Origin: Labrys monachus | Lineage (GTDB): Bacteria; Pseudomonadota; Alphaproteobacteria; Rhizobiales; Labraceae | Assembly (NCBI RefSeq): GCF_030814655.1 | Contig: NZ_JAUSVK010000001.1 | Span: 4,037,001 to 4,101,000 of the forward strand | Direction: 5' to 3' | DNA: 64,000 bases | Shown here: positions 54,526 through 63,607 of the stretch, piece after piece | Layout: every line of letters begins with the position of its first letter | Numbering within the stretch: position 1 is the stretch's first letter | The notes under the pieces: model-generated | What the model saw: the letters and a program-made list of their open reading frames with translations, nothing else | What the model was told of the DNA's origin: nothing | The model's database searches: none | Position numbers and translations under genes: made by a program

Positions 54526-55923
54526 TCACGGCGCATCGGCAGGATCGCCGCCCGAGCCGGCGTTCTTCGCGGCGGCCGTCGTCTCCTTGCGGAGGTTGCC
54601 GGCCGCGTCCCTCCGGCCCTCCGGGGCGCCCTGCCCGCCGCGGCCGGCGCTGGCCGGCTTCAGCCGCGCGCGGAATCCGACCCACAGCGCCACCGAGCCG
54701 AGCGCGAAGCTCCCGAGAATCGCAAACATCGGGCCGTAGCCGAGCTTCTCGGCGATCCAGCCTCCGAGCGCCGGGCTGAGCGCCCCACCCATGCCCTGCA
54801 CCGTCATCACGGCGCCCTGGCCGGCGTTGACGCGGCCCGTTCCCTTGAGGATGCGGGCCACCAGCGCGGGAACGGCCACGCTCTGCAGCCCCTCGGCGAT
54901 GCCGTCCAGGAACTGGAAGGGATAGACGCCCCAGGGACCGACAAAACAGGCCGCAACCAGGCCGCGGACCGGCAACGCGATGAACGAAACCAGCATGATG
55001 AGCCAATAGCCGCGCTTCTCGGCCAGCCATGTCGCGGCAAGCGACACCGCAATCATGACCGCCTGCGCCACCACGATGGTCGTGGCGACGAAGGCCGAGG
55101 GATCGCCCTGCTTGTTGGCGACGGCGGCAATCCCGTAGAGCGGCAGCATGGCACCGTTGCCGAGATGGAAGCAGGCGAGCGCGCCGGCGAGGATGACCAG
55201 TGCCCTGGATTCGGCCAGGACGCGGAATCCCGTCACCTCTTCGTTCTCGCCGCCGTCGTCGTTGAGGCCGCGCGCAATGCCGTCATTGATCGCCTCGCGC
55301 GGGATCAGCATCACCGAAATGATTGACAGCACGCCGAACAGGGCGGCGAGCCAGAACACGGCGGTAAGGCCGAACCGCCAGCCGAGAAAGCCGGACAGGC
55401 CGGCGCCGATCATGTTGCCGGCGTGGTTGAAGGCCTGGTTGCGGCCATTCTGCTTGTTGAACCCCGCCTGCCGCACGATGCCGAGCGTGATGCCGCTCAC
55501 CGCCGGCCCGATGGCCGCGCCTGCGATCGACGTCGCCACCTGGGAGGCCGCAACGAGCCAGAAGTTCTGCGAGAAGAGGATGATCGTCGAGGCCAGCACG
55601 GTGCAGATGCCGGGAATGATGACGAAGGAGCGCTTGCGGGAGGTGGCGTCGATGAGCGCTCCGGCCGGCGCGGTCATCAGCATGGCGGCGATGCCGCCGA
55701 CCGTCATCACGGTGCCGATCAGGCCGCTCCGCCAACCATGCACCACCAGGAACACGCCGAGGAACGGACCTATTCCGGCCTGCATGTCCGCCATGAAGAA
55801 GTTGAGCAGTTGAAGCGGCCAGATGCCCTGCTTTCCCTGCACCGCTTCGATCGACCGCCGGACGACTTTGATCGGCGACCGTCTCCGCTTCCCGTCGACC
55901 GAGGTCTTTGCTGTGCCCTGCAT
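54526..55923 (-). CDS. MFS transporter
   Basis: A 465-residue major facilitator permease with about twelve membrane segments (GKQGIWPLQLLNFFMADMQ at the start; SGLIGTVMTVGGIAAMLM; DATSRKRSF in loop 2-3; FLDGIAEGLQSVAVPALVARILKGTGR). A C-terminal tail of about 40 Gly/Ala/Lys residues is unusual. The ATG at 55923 begins MQGTAKTSVDGKRRR; open frame upstream runs into the GntR gene in another frame. It follows the GntR gene on the same strand by 65 bases. Substrate unknown; it may move an intermediate of the pathway encoded by the divergent operon. Confidence 0.87.
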   Translation of the reverse strand: MQGTAKTSVDGKRRRSPIKVVRRSIEAVQGKQGIWPLQLLNFFMADMQAGIGPFLGVFLVVHGWRSGLIGTVMTVGGIAAMLMTAPAGALIDATSRKRSFVIIPGICTVLASTIILFSQNFWLVAASQVATSIAGAAIGPAVSGITLGIVRQAGFNKQNGRNQAFNHAGNMIGAGLSGFLGWRFGLTAVFWLAALFGVLSIISVMLIPREAINDGIARGLNDDGGENEEVTGFRVLAESRALVILAGALACFHLGNGAMLPLYGIAAVANKQGDPSAFVATTIVVAQAVMIAVSLAATWLAEKRGYWLIMLVSFIALPVRGLVAACFVGPWGVYPFQFLDGIAEGLQSVAVPALVARILKGTGRVNAGQGAVMTVQGMGGALSPALGGWIAEKLGYGPMFAILGSFALGSVALWVGFRARLKPASAGRGGQGAPEGRRDAAGNLRKETTAAAKNAGSGGDPADAP

Positions 55924-55988
55924 CCCCGCTGCAACGCCCAGGCTCGGCCTGCGTTCCCCTGCGCCGGGAGGCGACCTCCGGACGAGCC

Positions 55989-56678
55989 TCAGGCAGCCCC
56001 GGTCAGGACCTCGTCGAGGCATCCCTGCAGCACCGTGGCGGCCGCCTCGATGTCGGCGACGATGCTGGCCCGCAGGCGGGCGGCATCCCCGTTCTGCATC
56101 GCCCTGAACATTTCCGCATGCTCGCGATTGGAGACCGCGTAATTGCCGCTGGCATGCAGGAGGTGGAAATAAGGGCTGATCTGCAGCCACAGACTCTCGA
56201 TGATGCCCAGCAGCACGTCCGATCCCGCCATGCGGTAAATGGCGAAATGGAACTGCCGGTTGGCCCGCACATAGCCCTTGATATCGCCGGCCGCCGCCGC
56301 GGATGCGAGCGCCTGCAGTTCCCGCTCCAGGTCGTCCAGGTCCTGCCGGCCGGCGCGGCCGGCGGCCCAGGCGCCGGCCAGACCCTCGACTTCCAGCCTC
56401 ACGCGCCTGAGATCGCCCAGGCGCTCCTTGCTCAGGCGGGGAATGCCGATCGAGCGCCCCGAGATCACGGTCAGCGCCTTGGCGGCGGTCAGCCGCTGCA
56501 GGGCTTCGCGCACCGGCATGGCGCTGACGCCGAAAGCATCGGAGACCGCCTGGATGGTCACGGTCTGCCCCGGCGCGATGCCCCCGTCGAGAATGAGGTC
56601 CGAAAGCTGCCGGTAGACGCGATCCTGCAGCGTCCCCTTGGGAACATGGCTGACGGGAAGGGGAGACGACTTGGGCAC
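55989..56678 (-). CDS. GntR family regulator, FCD (FadR-type) domain
   Basis: About 229 residues. The N-terminal winged helix is GTLQDRVYRQLSDLILDGGIAPGQ followed by VTIQAVSDAFGVSAMPVREALQRLTAAKALTV, the standard GntR pattern; the remainder is an all-helical FCD ligand domain (RVRLEVEGLAGAWAA, then ANRQFHFAIYRMAGSDVLLGII and the metal-binding His pattern HLLHA/NREHAEM). The start is uncertain: GTG 56678 gives a normal N-terminus; a TTG at 56738 would add 20 residues. It is divergent from the importer/BKACE operon and probably represses it until a carboxylate effector binds. Confidence 0.9.
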   Translation of the reverse strand: MPKSSPLPVSHVPKGTLQDRVYRQLSDLILDGGIAPGQTVTIQAVSDAFGVSAMPVREALQRLTAAKALTVISGRSIGIPRLSKERLGDLRRVRLEVEGLAGAWAAGRAGRQDLDDLERELQALASAAAAGDIKGYVRANRQFHFAIYRMAGSDVLLGIIESLWLQISPYFHLLHASGNYAVSNREHAEMFRAMQNGDAARLRASIVADIEAAATVLQGCLDEVLTGAA

Positions 56679-56766
56679 GTTGGAACGATCCGATCCTGGA
56701 AGCTCGATATCAATGCACTGGCCGCCAAGGCGGATCAATTGCGTTTTCGCGCCTTGCCAATTTCAA

Positions 56767-56784
56767 GATCTATGATCTATGATC
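56767..56784. promoter_or_regulatory. Overlapping GATCTATGATC repeats, likely GntR operator
   Basis: GATCTATGATCTATGATC contains two overlapping copies of GATCTATGATC (56767-56777 and 56774-56784), a near-palindrome. It lies in the gap between the GntR gene and the divergent binding-protein gene, 68 bases before the latter's start. FadR-type GntR proteins commonly bind TGATC-containing short palindromes, so autoregulation is likely. Confidence 0.6.
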
Positions 56785-56851
56785 AAATGCAAGTGGACAA
56801 CGAGCCACGGCGGGCGCCGGCCAGGCGCCGCACCCCAACGGAGGAACTGCC

Positions 56852-57982
56852 ATGGGACTATGGTCAAAGACGCGTCTCGGCCTGTGGGCGGCCACATTCG
56901 CAGGGGCGCTGGCCGTCTGCGCCAGCCCCGCCGCCGCGGCGGGCAAGTTCAAGATCTTCCTCAGCATGAGCTATATCGGCAATGACTGGCAGGCCGAGGC
57001 CGCCAACATGGTCAAGGCCATGGCGGCGCACGGCTCGATGGCCGACAAGGTCGACCTGCAGGTGCAGGTGGCCGGTCCGAACGCCCAGCGCCAGATCCAG
57101 CAGATCAACGCCATGGTGCAGGCCGGCGCCCAGGCGATCGTGATCTATCCGATCTCGCCGACCGCGCTGAACGCGGCGGTGAAGAACGCCTGCGCCAAGG
57201 GCGTCGTCGTCGTCGCCTATGACGGAGAAATCTCCGAGCCCTGCGCCCACAACGTCACGATCGACCAGGAAGAGGCGGGCCGCGTCACGGCGGACTGGCT
57301 CGTCAAGAAGCTGAACGGCAAGGGCAACATCGTCCTCGTCACCGGCGTTCCCGGCACCTCCGTCGATACGCTGCGCACCAAGGCGGCCAAGGAAGTCTTC
57401 GCCAAAAATCCCGGCATCAAGGTCGTGGCGGAAGCCGTCGGCATGTGGAGCCAGGCGGTGGCGCGCACCGAGCTTTCCAAGATCCTGGCGACCCACAATT
57501 GGGACCAGATCGACGGACTGTGGATGCAGGTCGGCTGCTATACCGCCAACAGCCTGCAGATCGAGGCGGGCAAGCAGATCAAGGACCTGAAGCCCTGCGC
57601 CGGCGAGGGCTCCAATGGCGGCCGCATCCAGATGCTGCCGGTCGGCACCGAGGTGGAGGGCGCCAACGGCACCTATATGCCGATGGGAGCGCCCCGCATC
57701 TCCTATGCTTCGCCGCCCTACTCCGGCGGCCTCGCGCTGAAGCTCGCCGTCGAGAAGCTCGAGGGCAAGGACATTCCCCAGCACGTCACGCTGCCGCTGC
57801 CGCTCGTCACCAACGACACCATCAAGCTGTGCCAGGAAGGAAGCTGGGCGGAGATGAAGGCCGGGTGCAACGCCTTCAAGCCGTCGATCGTGCCCAATCC
57901 CGGCTGGTTCGCCTCAATCTTCTCGGACCAGACCCCGGAGATCGGCCTCAACGCCGCGCTGGTCGGCCAGCCCGAGAATTGA
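56852..57982 (+). CDS. CUT2 sugar ABC transporter substrate-binding protein
   Basis: A 376-residue periplasmic binding protein with a signal peptide (MGLWSKTRLGLWAATFAGALAVCA, cleavage near AAA-GKF). Motifs of the Peripla_BP_4 group are FLSMSYIGNDWQAEAANMVKAM, NAMVQAGAQAIVIYPISPTALN and VTIDQEEAGRVTADWL. Several Cys residues (NACAKG, EPCAH, VGCYT, KPCAGE, KLCQE) are unusual for the family and may form disulfides. GGAGGAACTGCC precedes the ATG. First gene of the operon that ends in the BKACE gene. Confidence 0.92.
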   Translation: MGLWSKTRLGLWAATFAGALAVCASPAAAAGKFKIFLSMSYIGNDWQAEAANMVKAMAAHGSMADKVDLQVQVAGPNAQRQIQQINAMVQAGAQAIVIYPISPTALNAAVKNACAKGVVVVAYDGEISEPCAHNVTIDQEEAGRVTADWLVKKLNGKGNIVLVTGVPGTSVDTLRTKAAKEVFAKNPGIKVVAEAVGMWSQAVARTELSKILATHNWDQIDGLWMQVGCYTANSLQIEAGKQIKDLKPCAGEGSNGGRIQMLPVGTEVEGANGTYMPMGAPRISYASPPYSGGLALKLAVEKLEGKDIPQHVTLPLPLVTNDTIKLCQEGSWAEMKAGCNAFKPSIVPNPGWFASIFSDQTPEIGLNAALVGQPEN

Positions 57983-57992
57983 GGGCGCGCAA

Positions 57993-58058
57993 GGTCAGCC
58001 TTCCTTCCCGCGCGGGGAAGGAAGGCTGACCGCCCGTCCCGCCGACCTCGGCGGGACG
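57993..58058. repeat. Tandem hairpins after the binding-protein gene
   Basis: Hairpin 1 is a perfect 17-bp stem (arms 57993-58009 and 58015-58031, loop GCGCG). Hairpin 2 is a perfect 11-bp stem (58035-58045 and 58048-58058, CGTCCCGCCGA / TCGGCGGGACG). They lie 10 bases after the binding-protein stop and 75 bases before the ATPase start, where they would protect the 3' end of a short binding-protein transcript. Confidence 0.82.
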
Positions 58059-58132
58059 TCAGGACCCAGGCGATGCGCCGCCCTTCCGGCAGGCACATCC
58101 CACGCATCGAAAGTCCACCGGGAGTATCGCGC

Positions 58133-59677
58133 TTGCCGCCGCATTCCACCGCCGAACCGGCCGTCGCCGTGGACCATGTCGGCAAGGCCTATGGGGCCAC
58201 CATCGCCCTCGACGATGTCGGCTTTTCGATCGAGGCCGGCTCGGCGCATGCCCTGCTCGGCGAGAACGGCGCCGGCAAGTCGACGCTGGTCAAGCTCCTC
58301 TCCGGCCTCGTCATGCCGGACAGCGGCACCTTCCGCATCTTCGGCGAGCCGGTCCGCCTCACCAGCGTCAGGGCCGCCCATGCCCAGGGGCTGCAGACCG
58401 CCTTCCAGGAGATGACGCTGGTGCGGGACCTCACGGTCCTCGACAACATGCTCATTCCCTATGCGCCGATGAACGCGCTCGGCCTGGTGCGCCGACGGCA
58501 CGCCGCCCGGCAGGTCGAAGAGCATTTCGCCGCCATCGGCCTCGACCATATAGACCTCGACGAGGAGATCCGCGATCTGGACCTCGCCGTCCAGCAGAAG
58601 ATCGAGGTCGCCCGCGCCCTGTTCCGCCGGCCGATGGTGCTGCTGCTGGACGAGCCGACCTCGACCCTTTCCGGGCGCGACGTCGACTGGCTCGGCGCGG
58701 TGATCGCCCGCGAACAGGCCCGCGGCACCACCGTCGTCTTCATTTCGCATCGCCTGCGCGAAGTCCGCGACTTCTGCAGCCGGGTGACGGTGCTGCGCAA
58801 CGGCCGCCATATCGCCACCGGCAATGTCGGCGACTACAGCGACGGCGAGATCATCAGCATGATCGCCGGGCGTTCCTTCGCCCATTCGTTCCCTGCCCGG
58901 CCCACCCAGCGCCGGGCGAGCGGCGCCGAAGTGCTGCGGGCGGACGGCATCGGCACGGCGGGCAAGCTCGTCGACGCCTCGTTCCGCCTGCACGCCGGGG
59001 AGATCCTCGGCGTCGCAGGCCTGCAGGGCATGGGCCAGCTCGAACTCTTCCTCGCCTGCTTCGGCATGGCCGAGATCGTCCGCGGACAGCTTTCGGTCGA
59101 CGGGCAGCCGGTGGAGATCACCAGCCCGCGCGAGGCGGTGCGCGCCGATGTCGGCATCAGCCTGGTGCCGGAGGACCGCAAGACCGAGGCGCTGTTCCTC
59201 AAGCTCGGCGGCGGCCACAATGCCTCGCTGCCGGTGATCGAGCGCTTCACACGCTTCGGCCTGATCGACGGCGAGGCGGAGAAAGCGGCCGTCGCCCGGG
59301 TGTTCGAGAGGGTCGACGTCGACCGGCGGGCGTTGTGGACGCCGGTCTCGGCCTTCTCCGGCGGCAACCAGCAGAAGATCGCCATCGCCAAATGGCTGCT
59401 CGCCGAAAGTCGGTGCCTGCTGCTCTATGACCCGACGCGCGGCATCGACGTCGGCACGAAGAACGAACTCTATCGCCTCATCCGCGCCTTCGCCGACGCC
59501 GGCGGCGCCGTGCTGTTCTACTCCACCGAAATCCCGGAGATCGTGCATTTGGCCGATCGCGCTATCGTCTTCTATGGCGGGCGCGTCGCCGCCGGCATCG
59601 AAGAAGCCGATCTCACCGAAGAAGCCATCCTCAAGGCCGCGCTCGGCTCGGCCGAACCCGGCAAGGCCGCCGCATGA
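58133..59677 (+). CDS. CUT2 sugar ABC transporter ATP-binding protein (RbsA type)
   Basis: A 514-residue double ATPase. The N half has Walker A GENGAGKST, Q-loop AFQEMTLVRDL, IRDLDLAVQQKIEVARAL and VLLLDEPTSTLS; the C half has the degenerate Walker A GLQGMGQLE, SGGNQQKIAIAKWL and LLLYDPTRGIDVGT, where Walker B ends in Asp-Pro rather than Glu-Pro, as in many RbsA proteins. The start is the TTG at 58133, with GGGAG eight bases upstream; an ATG at 58073 is in frame. Its stop overlaps the permease start (ATGA). Confidence 0.92.
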   Translation: MPPHSTAEPAVAVDHVGKAYGATIALDDVGFSIEAGSAHALLGENGAGKSTLVKLLSGLVMPDSGTFRIFGEPVRLTSVRAAHAQGLQTAFQEMTLVRDLTVLDNMLIPYAPMNALGLVRRRHAARQVEEHFAAIGLDHIDLDEEIRDLDLAVQQKIEVARALFRRPMVLLLDEPTSTLSGRDVDWLGAVIAREQARGTTVVFISHRLREVRDFCSRVTVLRNGRHIATGNVGDYSDGEIISMIAGRSFAHSFPARPTQRRASGAEVLRADGIGTAGKLVDASFRLHAGEILGVAGLQGMGQLELFLACFGMAEIVRGQLSVDGQPVEITSPREAVRADVGISLVPEDRKTEALFLKLGGGHNASLPVIERFTRFGLIDGEAEKAAVARVFERVDVDRRALWTPVSAFSGGNQQKIAIAKWLLAESRCLLLYDPTRGIDVGTKNELYRLIRAFADAGGAVLFYSTEIPEIVHLADRAIVFYGGRVAAGIEEADLTEEAILKAALGSAEPGKAAA

Positions 59678-61758
59678 TGTCCGCGATCCTCGCTCCGTCC
59701 CATCCCGATCGCGGCCCGAGCCGGCGGATCGGCCTGCGCCTGGCGCGCAGCCGCGGCCTCCTCCTCGCCATCGGCGTCTTCGCCGTCCTGCTCGGCATCA
59801 TCTCGTTCGTCAGCGCGGCGCCGCTGTCCTATTACGACGTCTCGCAGATCGCCACCAACGGCGCGACGCTGGCGATCGCCGCCGTCGGGCAGACCGTCGT
59901 CATCATCTCCGGCGGCTTCGACCTGTCGGCCGGCGCCGTGGTCTCGCTGGTCAATGTCGTGCTCGCCCGCTTCATGCCGGAGGTCGCGCTGCCGGTCCCG
60001 GTCTGGATCGCCGTCGGCATCGGCGTCGGCTGCCTGTCCGGCGCCTTCAACGGCCTGTTCATCGCCTGGTTGCGCCTGCAGCCGATCGTGGTGACGCTCT
60101 CGACCATGTTCATCCTGCAGGGCGTGACGCTGCTCGTGCTCGACAAGCCCGGCGGCATGGTCGATGCCGGCCTTTCCGACATCTTCGTCGGCGATGCCGT
60201 GCCCGGTCTCCTGCCCTTGCCCATCCTGCTGATCGCCTGCCTGCTCATGCTGTGGCTCTGGCTGAAGCGGAGCCGGTTCGGCACGGCGCTCTTCGCGGTC
60301 GGCAGCGACCATGATGCCGCGAGGGCGGCCGGCATCCGCACGCGCACGACGCTCTTCCTGACCTATGTGCTGGCGGGCGGCTGCTACGGCCTGGCCGGCG
60401 TCTTCATCAGTGCGCAGACCGGGTCGGGCGATCCGCTGGTCGGCAACCCGATGCTGCTGCAGATCTTCGCCGCCGTCGTGGTGGGGGGAACGGCGCTCGG
60501 CGGCGGCCGAGGGGGCCCGCTCGGCTCGGTGTTCGGCGCCTATATCCTGATGATGGTGGTCAACATCCTGCTCGTGCTGAACGTGTCGGCCTATTTCTCC
60601 ACCATCGCGGAAGGCGCGATCCTCATCCTCGCCGTGCTCGGCGGCTCGATCAGCCGCCACTCGCGGCTCGCCGCGACGGTGCGGACGGCGCTCCGGCGGC
60701 TGCGTGCCCGCAGCGCCGGGCTCCTGCCGTCCCAGCGGCAGGGCCCCCCGCGCCGGCTCGCCTTGCCGGAGCGAACCGAACGGGGCGCAGCGCCGGCCTC
60801 GGCGGCGACGCCGTCCTTCCTCGTGCGGCACGCACCGACCCTGCGCCACGCCGTACCGGCCTATGTCTGCTTCGCGATCGTGCTGCTGGCGACCCAGCTC
60901 GTGCTCGGCAACACCCTGCTGGACTGGAGCTACTACAACTCCCTGATCGTTCTCTCGTCCTTCCTCGCCATCCTCGCCCTCGGCCAGGGCACGGTGATCC
61001 TCACGGGAGGGCTGGACCTTTCGGTGCCGTGGACGATCGGCTTTTGCGGCATCCTGCTGGCCGGCATGGTCAAGGGATCCGACGCCGCGCTGGTCTATGC
61101 CCTGCCGACGGTGCTTATCGTCGGATGCGTGATCGGGTTCTTCAACGGCGTCGGCATCGTCGTGCTCGGCCTGTCCCCCATCGTGGTGACGCTCGCCGCC
61201 AACGGCATCCTCCAGGGCTTCGCGCTGGTCTATTCGAACGGCACGCCGGATGGCTTCGCCTCGCCGCTGCTGCGCGAATTCATGACCGGGCGCAGCCTCG
61301 GCGTCGCCCCGGTGGTCCTCTTCCTCGTGCTGTTCGTCGCCGCCGCGGTGCTGCTGCTCGGGCGCACGCCGTTCGGCCGGAGGGTCTACGGCATCGGCAA
61401 CGGCGAACGCGTCGCCGCGCTCTCGGGCATCGCCGTGGGCCCGACCGTCATCAAGGTCTACATGCTCTCGGGCCTGTGCTCGGCCCTGGTCGGCGTGCTG
61501 CTGACCGGCTTTTCCGGCCAGGCCAGCCTCGGCATGGGGGACGATTATCTCCTGCCCTCGATCGCCGTGGTGGTCGTCGGTGGCGCGCTGATCACCGGCG
61601 GGCGCGGCCATTATCTCGGCATGCTCGGCGGCGTCTTCCTTCTGACCGCCTTGCAGACTCTCCTCGCCGGCACAACGCTGCCCTACGCCATCCGCGCCAT
61701 CCTTTTCGGGCTGGTCGTGCTCGGCGCCGTGATGGCGCTGCGCGAACGGCGCTCATGA
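59674..61758 (+). CDS. Tandem-fused CUT2 sugar ABC transporter permease
   Basis: A 694-residue protein with two complete RbsC-type permease domains in one chain. Domain 1 (about 25-335) has the signature VVIISGGFDLSAGAVVS and AAVVVGGTALGGGRGGPLGS; domain 2 (about 395-690) has TVILTGGLDLSVPWTIG and AVVVVGGALITGGRGHYLG. A polar linker of 60 residues rich in Arg and Ala joins them. CUT2 importers normally use two copies of one permease; here the pair would be fused and non-identical. No frameshift or stop is seen at the junction. It begins inside the ATPase stop codon (ATGA). Confidence 0.92.
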   Translation: MMSAILAPSHPDRGPSRRIGLRLARSRGLLLAIGVFAVLLGIISFVSAAPLSYYDVSQIATNGATLAIAAVGQTVVIISGGFDLSAGAVVSLVNVVLARFMPEVALPVPVWIAVGIGVGCLSGAFNGLFIAWLRLQPIVVTLSTMFILQGVTLLVLDKPGGMVDAGLSDIFVGDAVPGLLPLPILLIACLLMLWLWLKRSRFGTALFAVGSDHDAARAAGIRTRTTLFLTYVLAGGCYGLAGVFISAQTGSGDPLVGNPMLLQIFAAVVVGGTALGGGRGGPLGSVFGAYILMMVVNILLVLNVSAYFSTIAEGAILILAVLGGSISRHSRLAATVRTALRRLRARSAGLLPSQRQGPPRRLALPERTERGAAPASAATPSFLVRHAPTLRHAVPAYVCFAIVLLATQLVLGNTLLDWSYYNSLIVLSSFLAILALGQGTVILTGGLDLSVPWTIGFCGILLAGMVKGSDAALVYALPTVLIVGCVIGFFNGVGIVVLGLSPIVVTLAANGILQGFALVYSNGTPDGFASPLLREFMTGRSLGVAPVVLFLVLFVAAAVLLLGRTPFGRRVYGIGNGERVAALSGIAVGPTVIKVYMLSGLCSALVGVLLTGFSGQASLGMGDDYLLPSIAVVVVGGALITGGRGHYLGMLGGVFLLTALQTLLAGTTLPYAIRAILFGLVVLGAVMALRERRS

Positions 61759-61780
61759 TTTTCGAACGGAGTTCATTCCC

Positions 61781-62593
61781 ATGACGGCATCCGCCCTTCC
61801 CTCTCCCGCCGCCCCTTTCGGTCCCGATGCCGTGGCGGGCCTGCGCGTGCTCGTCACCGCCGGCGCCTCCGGCATCGGCCGCGCCATCGCCGACATGCTG
61901 ATCGGGCACGGCGCGCGCGTGCATATCTGCGACATCGAGGAACGCTTCCTCGACGACTACCGCGCCGCCCATGGCGATGCCGGCGTCACCCGCGCGGACG
62001 TGTCGAAGGACGAGGAGGTCGAGCACCTGTTCGAGGATGTCAGGACCCATCTCGGCGGGCTCGACGTGCTGGTGAACAATGCCGGCATCGCCGGGCCGAC
62101 GGGCGGCGTGGAAGCGATCGATCCGGCGCAATGGCGCCGCACCATCGACATCTGCCTGACCGGCCAGTTCCTCTGCACCCACCACGCCGTGCCCCTGCTG
62201 AAGGCGGCGGGCGGCGGCTCCATCATCAATCTCTCCTCCGCGGCCGGGCGCTTCGGCTATGCCTACAGGACGCCTTACGCTGCGGCGAAATGGGGGGTGA
62301 TCGGCTTTACCCAGAGCCTCGCCAAGGAGCTCGGCCCCTCCGACATCCGCGTCAACGCGATTCTGCCCGGCATCGTCGAGGGCCCGCGCATGGAGGGGGT
62401 GATCCGCGACCGCGCCGCCGAGGTCGGTGTCACCTATGAGGAGATGGAGCACCGTTATCTGGAGAACGTCTCCCTCCGACGCATGGTGACGGGGCAGGAC
62501 GTGGCGGCGGCGGTGCTCTTCCTCGTCTCGCCGGCCGGCCGCAACGTCTCCGGGCAGTCCATGAATGTCTGCGGCAATGTCGAGCGGCTCTGA
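61781..62593 (+). CDS. SDR family oxidoreductase
   Basis: A 270-residue classical short-chain dehydrogenase with the cofactor motif TAGASGIG, Asp after the second strand (ICDIEE, an NAD preference), NNAG (LVNNAGIAG), catalytic Ser in INLSSAAG and Y-x3-K in YAAAKWGVIG, then PGIVEGPRM. GGAG lies nine bases before the ATG. It is 22 bases after the permease in the same operon, so it probably catalyses the first oxidation of the imported compound. The substrate is not known. Confidence 0.92.
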   Translation: MTASALPSPAAPFGPDAVAGLRVLVTAGASGIGRAIADMLIGHGARVHICDIEERFLDDYRAAHGDAGVTRADVSKDEEVEHLFEDVRTHLGGLDVLVNNAGIAGPTGGVEAIDPAQWRRTIDICLTGQFLCTHHAVPLLKAAGGGSIINLSSAAGRFGYAYRTPYAAAKWGVIGFTQSLAKELGPSDIRVNAILPGIVEGPRMEGVIRDRAAEVGVTYEEMEHRYLENVSLRRMVTGQDVAAAVLFLVSPAGRNVSGQSMNVCGNVERL

Positions 62594-62640
62594 GCGGCCG
62601 ACGCCGCGGCTGCCCGCCCTCGATTCGGAAAGAGAGTGAC

Positions 62641-63588
62641 ATGGCCACCATCGCCATCATCGGAAGCGGATTCATCGGCCGGGCCTGGGCGATCAGTTTC
62701 GCGCGCGCCGGCCACCGGGTCCGGCTGTGGGACGCAGCCGCGGACGCGCCACAGGCGGCGCTCGACTATATCGCCGGCATCCTGCCCGACCTCGCCGCCA
62801 ACGACCTGCTCGAAGGCGCCACGCCGGACGCGCTGATGGCCCGCATCACGCCGGCCGCCACCCTGGCGGAGGCGGTGGGGGAAGCCGACCACGTGCAGGA
62901 GAACGCACCGGAAGTGCTGGAGACCAAGCGCGCGCTGTTCGCCGAGCTCGACGCGCTCGCGCCGCCCGCCACCGCGCTCGCGAGCTCGACCTCGGCTCTG
63001 CTGCCCTCGGCCTTCACCGACCATCTCGCCGGCCGCGCCCGCTGCCTCGTCGTCCATCCCATCAACCCGCCTTATCTGGTGCCCGCCGCCGAAGTCGTCC
63101 CCTCGCCCTGGACGGACCCGGCGGTGATCGAGCGCACCGCCGCGCTGCTGCGCAGCGCAGGCCACGCGCCCATCGTGATGAAGCGCGAGATCGACGGCTT
63201 CCTGATGAACCGGCTGCAGGGCGCCCTGCTGGAGGAAGCGTTCCGCCTCGTCGCCGACGGCGTCGCCACCGTGGAGGACGTCGATATCGGCATCCGCGAC
63301 GGGCTCGCGCTGCGCTGGTCGTTCATGGGCCCGTTCGAGACGATCGACCTCAACGCCCCCGGCGGGGTGCGCGACTACGTCGTGCGCTACCAGGGCATCT
63401 ATGAACGCATCTTCCCGTCGACGCAGCGGCGCGCCGACTGGGCGGGGCCGGTGCTCGAAACCGTCGAGGGAGAACGCCGGGCGCGCCTGCCGGCGTCCGA
63501 TCTCCCGAAGCGGCAAGCCTGGCGCGATCGCATGCTGATGGCCCTCGCCTCCCACAAGCGCCGCGTCCGCACCGATATCGGTTCCTGA
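62641..63588 (+). CDS. 3-hydroxyacyl-CoA dehydrogenase-fold NAD enzyme (L-gulonate 3-/L-carnitine dehydrogenase-like)
   Basis: A 315-residue enzyme of the 3HCDH family. The N-terminal Rossmann motif is IIGSGFIGRAWAISFARAGH; ENAPEVLETKRALF and ASSTSALLPSAF are typical; the catalytic His lies in VVHPINPPYLVPAAEVVP. The NPPYLVP form is that of lambda-crystallin/L-gulonate 3-dehydrogenases and L-carnitine dehydrogenases, which act on free 3-hydroxy acids rather than CoA esters. The product would be a 3-keto acid, exactly the substrate class of the BKACE encoded next. It is 47 bases after the SDR gene, with AGAGAG before its start. Confidence 0.91.
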   Translation: MATIAIIGSGFIGRAWAISFARAGHRVRLWDAAADAPQAALDYIAGILPDLAANDLLEGATPDALMARITPAATLAEAVGEADHVQENAPEVLETKRALFAELDALAPPATALASSTSALLPSAFTDHLAGRARCLVVHPINPPYLVPAAEVVPSPWTDPAVIERTAALLRSAGHAPIVMKREIDGFLMNRLQGALLEEAFRLVADGVATVEDVDIGIRDGLALRWSFMGPFETIDLNAPGGVRDYVVRYQGIYERIFPSTQRRADWAGPVLETVEGERRARLPASDLPKRQAWRDRMLMALASHKRRVRTDIGS

Positions 63589-63607
63589 TCGCCAGAAGGA
63601 GACATTC

